Source: Leptolyngbya boryana PCC 6306 (GTDB taxonomy: Bacteria > Cyanobacteriota > Cyanobacteriia > Leptolyngbyales > Leptolyngbyaceae). Taken from it: a stretch of 64,000 nucleotides of DNA. Below are positions 18,661 through 27,413 of this stretch, piece by piece (positions within the stretch are counted from its first letter, which is position 1; the number at the start of each line of letters is the position of its first letter). The stretch covers positions 1 to 64,000 of the forward strand of contig NZ_KB731326.1 of NCBI RefSeq assembly GCF_000353285.1. Direction: 5' to 3'. The notes under the pieces were generated by a model. It ran no database searches and had not been told where the DNA came from. It saw only the letters and a program-made list of their open reading frames with translations. The position numbers were made by a program, and so were the translations under genes.

Positions 18661-19161
18661 TTAAGGAATAGCTTCGAGAATCCAACCGTCAAAAGTGATT
18701 TCAGACCGAATGCAGTCTGCAAAATCTCGACTTTCCGTAGCTCTAAGCGTTGTAACGGGGAACAGTAGAGTGTGCGGAAAAAGATGAGTTCTATAGTCTG
18801 TTTGGATTGTCTTCACGATCGCGGTTGCAATGGCACGATCGCTCATGCTTGAATCGAGTTGTTCAATGCCCAATCGAGCTTCAATCAGTTGTAGTGTCGC
18901 TTGCTTAACGACTTCACGATCGCGAGGATCAACACCCATCTCATCCCCATATTGCTCAATCCAATCTTGAAGATGCCATTCAACTCGTCGCACTAAGAGT
19001 AAACAGTAGTCATCTTCAAACTCAATCTTAACGGTGCGGGGGGGTGCTAACACTAAGTTCCAATGAAAGCCTCGGCTCCGCTCGCTCCAAGTTGGACACC
19101 AAGCTGTCCCAAAATTGAGAAATGACTCATACGGAGACTGTTCAAAAGCAATGTCGTTCAT
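18661..19161 (-). CDS. Hypothetical protein between polyvalent genes
   Basis: A 166-aa soluble protein with no signal peptide. It contains FEDDYCLLLVRRVEWHLQDW, which reads like a strand followed by an amphipathic helix, then an acidic helical stretch (EVVKQATLQLIEARLGIEQL). It lies 6 bases after the 764-aa modular protein and 77 bases before the 3499-aa gene, so it belongs to the same minus-strand operon. It does not share the C-terminal module seen in its large neighbours. No family was recognised; an adaptor role is only a guess from position. Confidence 0.6.
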   Translation of the reverse strand: MNDIAFEQSPYESFLNFGTAWCPTWSERSRGFHWNLVLAPPRTVKIEFEDDYCLLLVRRVEWHLQDWIEQYGDEMGVDPRDREVVKQATLQLIEARLGIEQLDSSMSDRAIATAIVKTIQTDYRTHLFPHTLLFPVTTLRATESRDFADCIRSEITFDGWILEAIP

Positions 19162-19167
19162 TGGAAT

Positions 19168-21462
19168 TCACCCAACCTCAACTTGTTGTCGTTGTCGTGT
19201 AGATTGAGAAGACTGCCGTTGAGGATTGTGTTGTGGAGTAATATCTAGCCGCTCAAAATCATGCTGCGAAAGAGCAGAGTGAACAATTTGCCCTTTCCGA
19301 ACCGTGAGCAGAATTCGAGATTGATCAAGTTCAGGGCGTGGATGCTGGGCTGTAACGGTAAGAGTATCGTCGTTACGTTCGATCCGGTAGTAGTTGCCGT
19401 CAAAAACCGAGTTTGCCTGCAACTGCAAGCTTCGTTCTGCGATCGCCGCGAATTTCAAGCTGTTGACATAATGAAGCCGTTCGGCTACATCACCGCCTCG
19501 CACGACTTCAAGCGGCTGTACTGCCTTGAGCGTTGAAATCAGCTCCGAATTGATTCTTCCTGCTGCTACTTCAGTCACATGGATTGCTTGAGACGCTGCA
19601 TCAATGCGAAAGCGTAAGATTAGTTCACCTTCAGGATTGTTAACTCGAAAATCATTGTTTCCGGTATGAGTTACCGCAAATCCATTGTGGCGATAGCGAT
19701 CTTCTCCAGTGCGAACATACCCGCGAACAAACAACTGATGGGCTGCTTGGGCTGCCCGATAGTTCTGTGCGTCCTGCCAGCGAGTCGCGAACCAGTTTTT
19801 TCCAGCTTGAAGCCATGTTTGTACTGTTTTAAGCGGTGCGATTTGCGATTGAATCGATTGAACTTGCGTTTGAAGCGACTGAACAAACGACTGGACAAAT
19901 CGCTTGGGACTATTTTCGGGCATTCGCTCCAGTTCAGCTTGTGTGACTTCTAATGCTGGCACGTTTACGCCAAGTGGCTCTTTGGGTACAGGCTCCTGCT
20001 TGATTCGAGTTTCCAGTTGAAACACGCCTGCTGCGTCACGGGTCCATCCTTGAATTTCTTGTGCGGCTTGAGGTGTGTCTGGTTCAGAAAGAATCTGAGC
20101 ACCAATCGCTTCAACAAGCACTCTGTCACCGTATTTGATCGTTAAGCGATCAGTCTCCCCCTCTGGTGACAGTGAAATAGTATAGCCTGCAACCTCAAAC
20201 CGATGAAGTTTTGAGGGTTGCTCGTTTAAGGGATTAACAAGAGTTTTGGCTGATTCAACGACTTCAGAAATCGTGGGTTCAGATCTAGGATGCGATGCTT
20301 GCACCGTGCTCTGCGATCTCTGATCGAGAATGGCATCGATGTCCGCCGCTAAACTTTCTTTCGCAAGGTTGATCGATTGAAGATCATCTGCAATCTGACA
20401 AATTTGATCAGTTGAAAGTGGAATCCCATGTTCGTTTTGATTCGTGGCTAAGTAATCATTTAATCGATCGAGTTCTACATCTGCGCCTGCTGTGATTTCT
20501 GAGACGATCTCCTGTAGTTCCTGAGCATCTACAGCACGATCTTGATGCTCTAGCTCACTCAGTCGAACTCGTGTATCTCGCAAGATGGAAATCGTGTGTC
20601 TTGTTCCTTCGGTTTGCTTAGTGCTTAGTGTTTTTTGTTCGAGTTCAGTAATGGCTCTGATTGCCCAATTATGATCCGATGGTGCAGATCGATCAACTTC
20701 AAGAATCGAAGAAATGGACTGCTGCAATCCAGTTTGGTTAATCAATACCTCTTCACCGCCACTTAGACTCCACTGAGTTTCTAGTAGCAGTACATCACCG
20801 CGAAAAATCTGATAGTCTGGGCGAAGTGTTCCAACCGACCTCGCAGGGGTTGCACTCACGTCTTGCTGTAGAAGCGATAAAAGCTGCTTTGCATAATATG
20901 AGTCAATGTGATTTGTCTCGCCGCCGGACCCGTACACAACCTCTCCAACTTTGCGAATTTCAATTTCATTCGCTAGCACTTGCGGATCAGTGTTCATTGC
21001 CAGTGCGATTTGGTTAATCACCCGGCTTGCTTGAAATTCAGGTGTTGAAGGAGAAAGTGTAGTCATCCATTGCTGGATGGCAGGCTCGAACTCACGCTCA
21101 GGCTGATAAAGTAGATTAACTGAGGTAGCACCACTCTTTTCCTCGCGCAGCAGAACTTCATCGCCAAGCTTGATGAGAATTGATGGGTTTCCTGGATGAT
21201 TGACTACATTAGTATCGGGCGAATTGTTGAATGCGGCAAGAATAATGTTTGCAATCGTGTCATCGATTAAACTATGCGATCCAGTGCGATCGCCCCGAAC
21301 TGTATTACCATACACGACTCTTCCTCGACTTCCATATTCGATTCTGAGATTGCTGAGGTCGTCGCGGCTTACACCACGGCGTTTAGCGACTTCATCAAGC
21401 ACACGATCAGTTGCAGGTTGATTCGGATTGCCAGTCGCTAATTTGTCTTCAAACGTACTCAT
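19168..21462 (-). CDS. Large modular hypothetical protein, paralogue of the 667-aa protein at 25017
   Basis: I chose the ATG at 21460-21462, with GGAGG five bases upstream, over the TTG at 21474 (764 aa). The N terminus has two copies of a beta-rich unit containing VVYG (RVVYGNTVRG, EVVYGSGGE). The middle is helical. Near 590-640 is an RYRHNGFAVTHTG / NNDFRVNNPEGEL module, and the C terminus carries the YRIERNDDTLTV ... DFERL module. The same order occurs in the 667-aa protein (RVVYG, FRYEGFQV, GGALTV, DVERF), so the two are duplicates. The tail is rich in Arg and Gln (QRQSSQSTRQRQQ). No catalytic motif was seen. Its position downstream of the coupling protein suggests a conjugation-associated, possibly translocated protein. 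Confidence 0.65.
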   Translation of the reverse strand: MSTFEDKLATGNPNQPATDRVLDEVAKRRGVSRDDLSNLRIEYGSRGRVVYGNTVRGDRTGSHSLIDDTIANIILAAFNNSPDTNVVNHPGNPSILIKLGDEVLLREEKSGATSVNLLYQPEREFEPAIQQWMTTLSPSTPEFQASRVINQIALAMNTDPQVLANEIEIRKVGEVVYGSGGETNHIDSYYAKQLLSLLQQDVSATPARSVGTLRPDYQIFRGDVLLLETQWSLSGGEEVLINQTGLQQSISSILEVDRSAPSDHNWAIRAITELEQKTLSTKQTEGTRHTISILRDTRVRLSELEHQDRAVDAQELQEIVSEITAGADVELDRLNDYLATNQNEHGIPLSTDQICQIADDLQSINLAKESLAADIDAILDQRSQSTVQASHPRSEPTISEVVESAKTLVNPLNEQPSKLHRFEVAGYTISLSPEGETDRLTIKYGDRVLVEAIGAQILSEPDTPQAAQEIQGWTRDAAGVFQLETRIKQEPVPKEPLGVNVPALEVTQAELERMPENSPKRFVQSFVQSLQTQVQSIQSQIAPLKTVQTWLQAGKNWFATRWQDAQNYRAAQAAHQLFVRGYVRTGEDRYRHNGFAVTHTGNNDFRVNNPEGELILRFRIDAASQAIHVTEVAAGRINSELISTLKAVQPLEVVRGGDVAERLHYVNSLKFAAIAERSLQLQANSVFDGNYYRIERNDDTLTVTAQHPRPELDQSRILLTVRKGQIVHSALSQHDFERLDITPQHNPQRQSSQSTRQRQQVEVG

Positions 21463-21478
21463 CGAAACCTCCAAAATG

Positions 21479-21919
21479 CTATCCTTGAACGACTGCCTGC
21501 TCTAGCTGTTCGGCAAACGTTGCCATTGCTCCGATTCGATTCACGATTGCTTCGCCCGATACCAGAAACAGTGCGGTTTGATCGTCAAATTGAATCTCCG
21601 TAAATCGAGGGTGGTAGGCATTCGGACAATTTCGGATCAGCGTGAATTGTCCATCTTCCCACCGAATAAACGGCATATCTTCGTACAAAATTGTGACTGA
21701 TTTGGGGACATAAGCAGGCGGAAACGGCGGCTTTTGTCGAGCCTGATTGAGATCCCAAACCAGTTCGGCATAAGGTTCAAGAACGCTCATCGCAGATTGA
21801 GAGATACTTGGCAACTTAAGCGATTCACAATCGCGATCGTCTAAGGATTGCTCGATCACTTCAGGAGCGGAGTGCTGCCGAACCTGCTGCATAATTTGTT
21901 GCCACAACGAATCAGACAT
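21479..21919 (-). CDS. Small partner protein, paralogue of the 118-aa protein at 27030
   Basis: I chose the ATG at 21917-21919, with GGAGAA just upstream (146 aa). The longer frame to 22030 would run into the neighbouring gene. The C-terminal 75 residues match those of the 27030 gene: PPFPPAYVPKSVTI, RNCPNAYHPRF and ALFLVSGEAIVNRIGAMA against LPFAPDYQPTHIQI, VNCPVNYKPPF and ALFLINGEAIVDRTHAMA. Both genes sit directly upstream of the paralogous large proteins, which implies a duplicated two-gene cassette and probably a functional pair. The beta-rich, non-secreted fold is unidentified. Confidence 0.65.
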   Translation of the reverse strand: MSDSLWQQIMQQVRQHSAPEVIEQSLDDRDCESLKLPSISQSAMSVLEPYAELVWDLNQARQKPPFPPAYVPKSVTILYEDMPFIRWEDGQFTLIRNCPNAYHPRFTEIQFDDQTALFLVSGEAIVNRIGAMATFAEQLEQAVVQG

Positions 21920-21938
21920 CTTAACTTCTCCTGACTGC

Positions 21939-22220
21939 TCAAAATCCAACGATCGCGATGTGTGATAAAGAGTTAACCGAGATATTTTGAGTTGCGTCCC
22001 ATACAAACACGATCGGCTCGTCGCGTGCATCCGTTTGAATCGTAATGTTATATGGTTGATAGGCGGGATTCAGCTTACGCTCATCTTCCACCACTCCATC
22101 AACAATCCGATAAACTTCAACCCCATCAAAGCGAATTGATAATGTACGAATCAAGCTGACTTGATGAATGACAAGAGCTTGATCAGTAGAGTCATATGCA
22201 GGCATCGAGCAATTGTTCAT
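21939..22220 (-). CDS. Small hypothetical protein, distant member of the same small-partner group
   Basis: A 93-aa protein with a pattern faintly resembling the two partner proteins: IRFDGVEVYRIVDGVV recalls IRFDDVPCLEVVDGVA in the 27030 gene, and NPAYQPYNITIQ recalls PDYQPTHIQIR. No signal peptide or membrane segment is visible. It is the first gene of the stretch 22220-8084. The 199-bp gap to the divergent TPR membrane gene at 22420 probably holds promoters for both; no clear sigma-70 boxes or terminator stood out there. Confidence 0.55.
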   Translation of the reverse strand: MNNCSMPAYDSTDQALVIHQVSLIRTLSIRFDGVEVYRIVDGVVEDERKLNPAYQPYNITIQTDARDEPIVFVWDATQNISVNSLSHIAIVGF

Positions 22221-22419
22221 ACAGAGTATGCAGATGATTTTTATACAAATTCGCTAACACGAATGCTCATATTATCGATGATGCTGATAGCAACGCGACA
22301 GCGCCCTATCTAACGATTTATGTTTTTATACTTGTTATTGTTCCACTTCTGTACAGAATCACATCGACATTTCTCCAATTCGAGGACATGATGGAAAGGT
22401 CAATCGTCCCCATCTTGCC

Positions 22420-22986
22420 ATGCGTTCACTTTTTCTCTACTTGCTTCTGAAGGACTCCGCGCCACGATCATCTCTTTCTCTCGTTGGCGTACTTGGCATC
22501 GTTCTGCTGGGACTTGCATGGCTCCCATTCGCACTTATTGTGGCAGGAGTTCAAGAGCTATCAGAAGTCAGTCGAATGGATGAACTTAAAGACATGAATA
22601 CGCCCGAAGCTCAGATGCAGCGAGCTGACTATTTTTACTACAAAGGAGGATGGCTGCGAGGTCTCAATTCCAGAGCTGCTGACGATAAGGCACTATCGAG
22701 CTACGAAGCGGTCATCGCTCGTTTTCCACAGTATGTAGACCTTGACAAAGCTTATCTCGGAGCTGGGGAATTGTATCAACGTCGCGGAGATTATCAGCAG
22801 GCATTAGCGCGGCACTCAGTTGGACTACAAATCACGCAGCGAAGAGACTACATTCCGAGACTATTGCTAAGAGGAAAGCTTGTCGATGACTGCTGCATCG
22901 GAAATAACTGTCAAGATTCACGCCGATTTCTGGCGTGCTTCAATAGCGCGTCGGCAACAGCACTCGATGCGAACAAACGTCGCTAG
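22420..22986 (+). CDS. Membrane-anchored TPR-like protein
   Basis: A 188-aa protein with one strong N-terminal membrane segment (about 18-43, LSLVGVLGIVLLGLAWLPFA) followed by a soluble domain. That domain includes TPR-like helices (KALSSYEAVIARFPQYVDLD, AYLGAGELYQRRGDYQQALA). Four Cys near the C terminus (CCIGNNC and one more) could form disulphides or bind metal. It is one of very few plus-strand genes in a 36-kb minus-strand block. It converges on the spermidine-synthase-like gene with a 4-bp overlap of 3' ends. This suggests a separately acquired unit. The role is probably membrane-side scaffolding, but unproven. Confidence 0.6.
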   Translation: MRSLFLYLLLKDSAPRSSLSLVGVLGIVLLGLAWLPFALIVAGVQELSEVSRMDELKDMNTPEAQMQRADYFYYKGGWLRGLNSRAADDKALSSYEAVIARFPQYVDLDKAYLGAGELYQRRGDYQQALARHSVGLQITQRRDYIPRLLLRGKLVDDCCIGNNCQDSRRFLACFNSASATALDANKRR

Positions 22987-24986
22987 TTAGATTTGTGACG
23001 ACGCAATGCACTGTAGAGGTTTGAGAAGTCATCGCGCCAGACTGCCATCTCTCCGCGTTGAAGGTCACGCCATTGATGCTGTTTAAGTATGGCGACTTGA
23101 TTTCGGTTAGAAGTTAATACGACCCAATCGCTGGGAGAGCCAACTTCAACTCGATCGCCAAAATCTCTGCGGTCTTGACGCATCGTGCCAAGAAGTCCTG
23201 CTGCTGATGCTAACTGTGCTAGTGGTTCTTCTAAATCAACGTAGCCATTCGTGATGTTGTAAACGATCGTCCCATTTGGTTTGAGCTTTGATTGAAATAG
23301 CTTTAGAGCCTCGATCGTGAGCAGGTGCATCGGAACGGCATCTGATGAGAACGCATCAAGTACAATCAAATCGTACTGCTCTGCTGATTTGTCAAGTTCT
23401 AGCCTGCCATCTCCGGTAACAATTCGGTGATTGGCTTGCATCTCAGATAAGTATGTAAACGACGATCGTGCAATTTCAACAATTAATGGATCAAGTTCGT
23501 AGAACGTCCAGTTTTGTTGTGGCTTGCTGTGGCTCGCAACTTCGCCCGCTCCTAGACCTACAACGGCAACATGAGCACGATCACTAATCGTTTGCAGGAC
23601 ATCATCAATCGGACTTCCAGAACTGTAGTAGCTGCCCGGAACCTGGCTGAGCGATTTATCAAGCTTTTGTTCACCATGTACGGTTGAGCCATGCAGCAAA
23701 ATGCGAGCGGTCGGAGTTTGCCCGACTTGATAAGCTCCATAAAAACTTCGCACAACGGTTGTGACATCAAAGTTTGGCTCTGGTCTTGGAATCACAACTA
23801 ACATAGCGAGACAGATGCTAATGCCATATCGAAAGGCAGGCAAAGCTTGCACTCGGCAGAGGGGGTTGAACCACGACTTTGCCCACTCATCCGGTAATCT
23901 CAACCATGCGGCAGAGATTGCTAGCATCAGGGGATACTCGATCAATCGAGGAAAAATCAATGGTGCAACCAAGGCATTAAACAATCCACCGAGGCATCCC
24001 CCAAGTGCAACAAACACATAAAATTCAGCCAGTTGCGCGGCTGGAAGGCGTAGCCGAGCAAGTTCACTATGAAATGACCAAATGACTCCGAGAAAAATCA
24101 CAATGTTTAAGCTTAAAAGCTGAGGTGAAATGCGAGAGCCGCTCATATGGTAAAGCCCAAGCGATAAAATCACCATCATTAAGATAATTGGTTTAACTTC
24201 AGTCGGAAACAGAAAAGGGGATGGCAGAAAAACGAGAATAAACGTTGTGAGATATAGCCCTAGAAAAATTGCCCAGACGATCGGACTCGGTGCAATATCA
24301 CTGGTGGTGTAAGTTGTTATCCCAGCGAGTAAACTTGAGGGCACAAATGAGAGCCACAGCCACTGGAGACGCAGATGATTTGGATCGGACTGATGCGTAA
24401 CTTTGGCTGAAGCTTGGTTGTTGCGGCTCACGATTCGACAAGCCTCCATCAGTCCGAGGAACAGAACGAACAATAGTGACCACGCAATCGATTGAAAGCT
24501 CAAAGTGAATGTTGGCTCGATTGCAAATGGATAAGCGATCAGAGCAGCCAGAGAACCCATATTGCTCATTCCGTATAAGAAATAAGGCTTACGGTCAGGT
24601 GTAGCAAACCACCCCTGTAGCATCGAGGAAGTCATTGCAAGCACGACTAGCGGCGACCCGATCGAGGCAAGAATTATAGCAATGATTTGTAGCGAAGGGT
24701 GTCCGGCAAAATCCCACGGTTTGAGATGAATTGGCAGATCCCAAAGCGAAAGAATAATCAACACTAAATATGCTAATCGACGAGTCAGCTTCTTTCGCTG
24801 ATTTGCCCAATGTACATAAAGATACCCCAATAGGAGTAGTAGCTGAAAACAAGCAAGGCAAGAGGTCCAAATTGCAGATCCACCTCCGAAGTTTGGTAGC
24901 AGCAATTTGGCAAAGAATAGCTCAAGCCAGAAGAGCAGAAAGGCACTTAGGAAAACGGTTGTAGAGAATAAAAGCTTAATAATCAC
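22983..24986 (-). CDS. Membrane protein fused to a spermidine-synthase-like domain
   Basis: 667 aa. The first 390 residues hold about ten hydrophobic segments resembling a transporter-like membrane domain. The rest is a Rossmann-type aminopropyl-/methyltransferase fold: VVGLGAGEVAS near 472-482 is the SAM-type glycine motif, YELDPLIVEIA follows strand 2, and DAFSSDAVP near 545 is the spermidine-synthase-type active-site loop. Proteins annotated as fused MFS/spermidine synthase have this layout, and their true substrates are largely unknown. It ends 4 bases into the convergent TPR gene. It looks like cargo and has no obvious link to conjugation. Confidence 0.75.
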   Translation of the reverse strand: MIIKLLFSTTVFLSAFLLFWLELFFAKLLLPNFGGGSAIWTSCLACFQLLLLLGYLYVHWANQRKKLTRRLAYLVLIILSLWDLPIHLKPWDFAGHPSLQIIAIILASIGSPLVVLAMTSSMLQGWFATPDRKPYFLYGMSNMGSLAALIAYPFAIEPTFTLSFQSIAWSLLFVLFLGLMEACRIVSRNNQASAKVTHQSDPNHLRLQWLWLSFVPSSLLAGITTYTTSDIAPSPIVWAIFLGLYLTTFILVFLPSPFLFPTEVKPIILMMVILSLGLYHMSGSRISPQLLSLNIVIFLGVIWSFHSELARLRLPAAQLAEFYVFVALGGCLGGLFNALVAPLIFPRLIEYPLMLAISAAWLRLPDEWAKSWFNPLCRVQALPAFRYGISICLAMLVVIPRPEPNFDVTTVVRSFYGAYQVGQTPTARILLHGSTVHGEQKLDKSLSQVPGSYYSSGSPIDDVLQTISDRAHVAVVGLGAGEVASHSKPQQNWTFYELDPLIVEIARSSFTYLSEMQANHRIVTGDGRLELDKSAEQYDLIVLDAFSSDAVPMHLLTIEALKLFQSKLKPNGTIVYNITNGYVDLEEPLAQLASAAGLLGTMRQDRRDFGDRVEVGSPSDWVVLTSNRNQVAILKQHQWRDLQRGEMAVWRDDFSNLYSALRRHKSN

Positions 24987-25016
24987 GACTTAATCCTAAA
25001 CAAGGTTGTTATTGAC

Positions 25017-27020
25017 TTAACGGACAGGTTCCAACGAGTGGTCTTTCGATTTTGCTAGCTTCTGATGAGCAGCAATGAAGCGCTCAACATCACGCTTTAA
25101 CAAGGCAGATTCGACTCGACCAGTCGGTTCAAGGCGCAGAATTTCACTATATTTGCGTCCGTCTAGTGCCTGAACGGTTAATGCTCCTCCGTCTTCCTGC
25201 TTGACTTCAAAGTGATTGCCTTTTCCGGGTCCAAGTTTTCGCACCACACCAACAACAAATTGAACCTTCTGTGCATACTGCTGTTCAGCCTCATCGGTGC
25301 CTCGGCGTAGAGCCTGGGGTGTTTGCTGAACGAGTTCTAGTGCTTCGTACTGCGCCCTGGAAATACCTGAGTTAGATTTTCCAGTAATCGTAATTCTTGG
25401 CTCTGTTCCGATTAACGGTTTTTCCGCCTTAAATTTGAGTAGAAGATTTCCGACTTGATCATTAAGGATAAATTGGTTGCGTCCTTCAAGGCGAACCTGG
25501 AATCCTTCGTAGCGAAATGCTCGCTCCTGTGTGCGGTCAAACCCATATTGATAGAGTGCTAGCACTGTTTGTGCAGCCTGGTGCTCTCGTTTTGCTTCAG
25601 GAAGCGAGGCAATCCAGTTTCCAGCAGATGCAATGCCCTGCCCGACCGCTTGAAGTGTTTTTTCCGTGTCAGCTTTTGCTCTTGATTGAGCCTTTGCTTT
25701 GAGTGATTGAAACTGCTCGCTTTCTAGACCCTGCTGAATACTGGTTGTTGCTTTGATTGCTTGCTGCTTAATATCTGCGGTTAATCGTTGAAAGAATTGC
25801 TTTGTTGAACTAGGTGGCAGCGCCTCAATTTGTTGAGTGACGATCGCGATCGTATTGAGCGCGGACGGTTTTAATGTCTCAATCTCTGGAACTAGAGTAT
25901 TTGCCGGACTGGAAGCTTGAGGCGACTGAAGTTCAACTTGACTAATCGCTAACTCAGCGATAACCTCCACTGGGGCTTCAGGAGAACTAAGATCTCTACT
26001 TGGATCAAGTACAGTTTCAGGTTGATCGAACAATGCTTGTCGATGGTTGAATGTTTCTTGTTCTGTGGGATTAGCAGTGAGTGGAGAAACTCGATCAATC
26101 ACCTCGTCCATCGGGCGACTTATCTCAGCAACCTGACTCACCACAGACAAGCAGGCGTGGAGCGATTGCTCGTCCGAGAACTGTTGTACAGGTTCTTGCC
26201 AAACTCGATCAATCACAGCTTCAGTTTGAGTCGAATTTAAGCCTAATGTAGCGGTCACGCGATCGAGTATATCCTGTAAAGCTACGTCAATACTCAGGCT
26301 TCGCTGCTCTGCCCAATTCTTCCATCCGTTTACTTCACGAGCAACTTGGTAGAATGACGCTTCGGGACTTTGATTGCTCTGCTTGCCTTCGATGATGTCA
26401 AGTGTCTGTTCCGATAGAACTTCAGATAACACTAGGTTTAACGGTTCCTGTGCTTGCAACGGTGTTGAAATCGGTTCTACAAGTGTTGGTGAAACTGTTT
26501 GGCGTGTTCTATCTTCATCTGTACCGTTTAGATCGATTGGAGTGCTGCTGATAACAGGTCGTTCTGCTTCGATTGAAGCTTCTTCAAAAGCACTAGGCAA
26601 TTCGGTTTTGGTTTCAGGCTCCAAGATTTCAGGATTTGCAATCTCCAACTCAGGAAGTTCAAACGCATTGATCTTGACCACACCCCCGGTCTGCTCAAAT
26701 AGAACAGTCTTACCAACGCTGATTTTGATCGTAGATGGAGTTCCAACTTCCGCTTCGCTCGAATTCAGCTCGGTTGATACAGGCTTTATGATTGCCGCTT
26801 TGAGCAATACAATTCTAGCCTCATCAAGATCACTGCGTTGCTCTTTACCGACCGTTCCGTAGACGACTCTTCGCCCTAGCTGAATTCTAAGTTCTCCTGG
26901 CTCGAAATCAATTCCTGCTCGTCCAGATAAATTACGAACAAGTTCGTCGATCAGAGTTTTACTGATAGAGTCAGCAGTCGGTTGTGGCTCAATTGAAGAG
27001 ATATCTTGTTCGCTGCTCAT
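25017..27020 (-). CDS. Large modular hypothetical protein, paralogue of the 764-aa protein at 19168
   Basis: 667 aa from an ATG at 27018-27020. The N terminus has one VVYG unit (LGRRVVYGTVGKE, then ISVGKTVLFEQTGG). The centre is Glu/Pro/Ser rich and probably disordered. A helical stretch covers about 400-480. The FRYEGFQVRLEGRNQFILND module and the C-terminal GGALTVQALDG ... RDVERF module complete it. Module order is the same as in its paralogue, which has an extra N-terminal copy. No enzyme motif was found. It is 9 bases downstream of its small partner gene and lies in the block that begins with the coupling ATPase. A conjugation-associated function is inferred. Confidence 0.65.
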   Translation of the reverse strand: MSSEQDISSIEPQPTADSISKTLIDELVRNLSGRAGIDFEPGELRIQLGRRVVYGTVGKEQRSDLDEARIVLLKAAIIKPVSTELNSSEAEVGTPSTIKISVGKTVLFEQTGGVVKINAFELPELEIANPEILEPETKTELPSAFEEASIEAERPVISSTPIDLNGTDEDRTRQTVSPTLVEPISTPLQAQEPLNLVLSEVLSEQTLDIIEGKQSNQSPEASFYQVAREVNGWKNWAEQRSLSIDVALQDILDRVTATLGLNSTQTEAVIDRVWQEPVQQFSDEQSLHACLSVVSQVAEISRPMDEVIDRVSPLTANPTEQETFNHRQALFDQPETVLDPSRDLSSPEAPVEVIAELAISQVELQSPQASSPANTLVPEIETLKPSALNTIAIVTQQIEALPPSSTKQFFQRLTADIKQQAIKATTSIQQGLESEQFQSLKAKAQSRAKADTEKTLQAVGQGIASAGNWIASLPEAKREHQAAQTVLALYQYGFDRTQERAFRYEGFQVRLEGRNQFILNDQVGNLLLKFKAEKPLIGTEPRITITGKSNSGISRAQYEALELVQQTPQALRRGTDEAEQQYAQKVQFVVGVVRKLGPGKGNHFEVKQEDGGALTVQALDGRKYSEILRLEPTGRVESALLKRDVERFIAAHQKLAKSKDHSLEPVR

Positions 27021-27029
27021 AGAAAGTTG

Positions 27030-27386
27030 CTAGGTTGGGTTTAACTGAAGATCGAGATTTGCCATTGCGTGAGTGCGATCGACGATCGCTTCGCCGTTGA
27101 TGAGAAACAGTGCGAGCGAGTGGTCAAAATAGAATGCAGTAAACGGAGGTTTGTAGTTCACCGGGCAATTAACTAGTACGGCTGCAACTCCATCAACAAC
27201 TTCAAGACACGGAACGTCATCAAAGCGGATCTGAATGTGGGTTGGTTGATAGTCAGGCGCAAATGGCAACTGATTGTTTGCTTCTGTGACTTCAGCAAAA
27301 ATTTCTGGTTCTTTTGTTAATACGGCAAGAGCTTGAAAGGATAAATTCATAGGGGTTACTGTTGAGCTTGACAAGGTGGACTTCAT
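27030..27386 (-). CDS. Small partner protein, paralogue of the 146-aa protein at 21479
   Basis: 118 aa from the ATG at 27384-27386. An internal ATG at 27348-27350 is equally possible, as neither has a clear ribosome-binding site. Residues 40-115 form a beta-rich domain (PDYQPTHIQIRFDDVP, LVNCPVNYKPPFTAF, FLINGEAIVDRTHAM) shared with the 21479 gene. It lies upstream of the paralogous large protein in the same order as the other pair. A stable complex with the large protein is plausible but untested. Confidence 0.65.
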   Translation of the reverse strand: MKSTLSSSTVTPMNLSFQALAVLTKEPEIFAEVTEANNQLPFAPDYQPTHIQIRFDDVPCLEVVDGVAAVLVNCPVNYKPPFTAFYFDHSLALFLINGEAIVDRTHAMANLDLQLNPT

Positions 27387-27413
27387 TAAAACAGATTTAA
27401 TTCAGGCGAAAAC

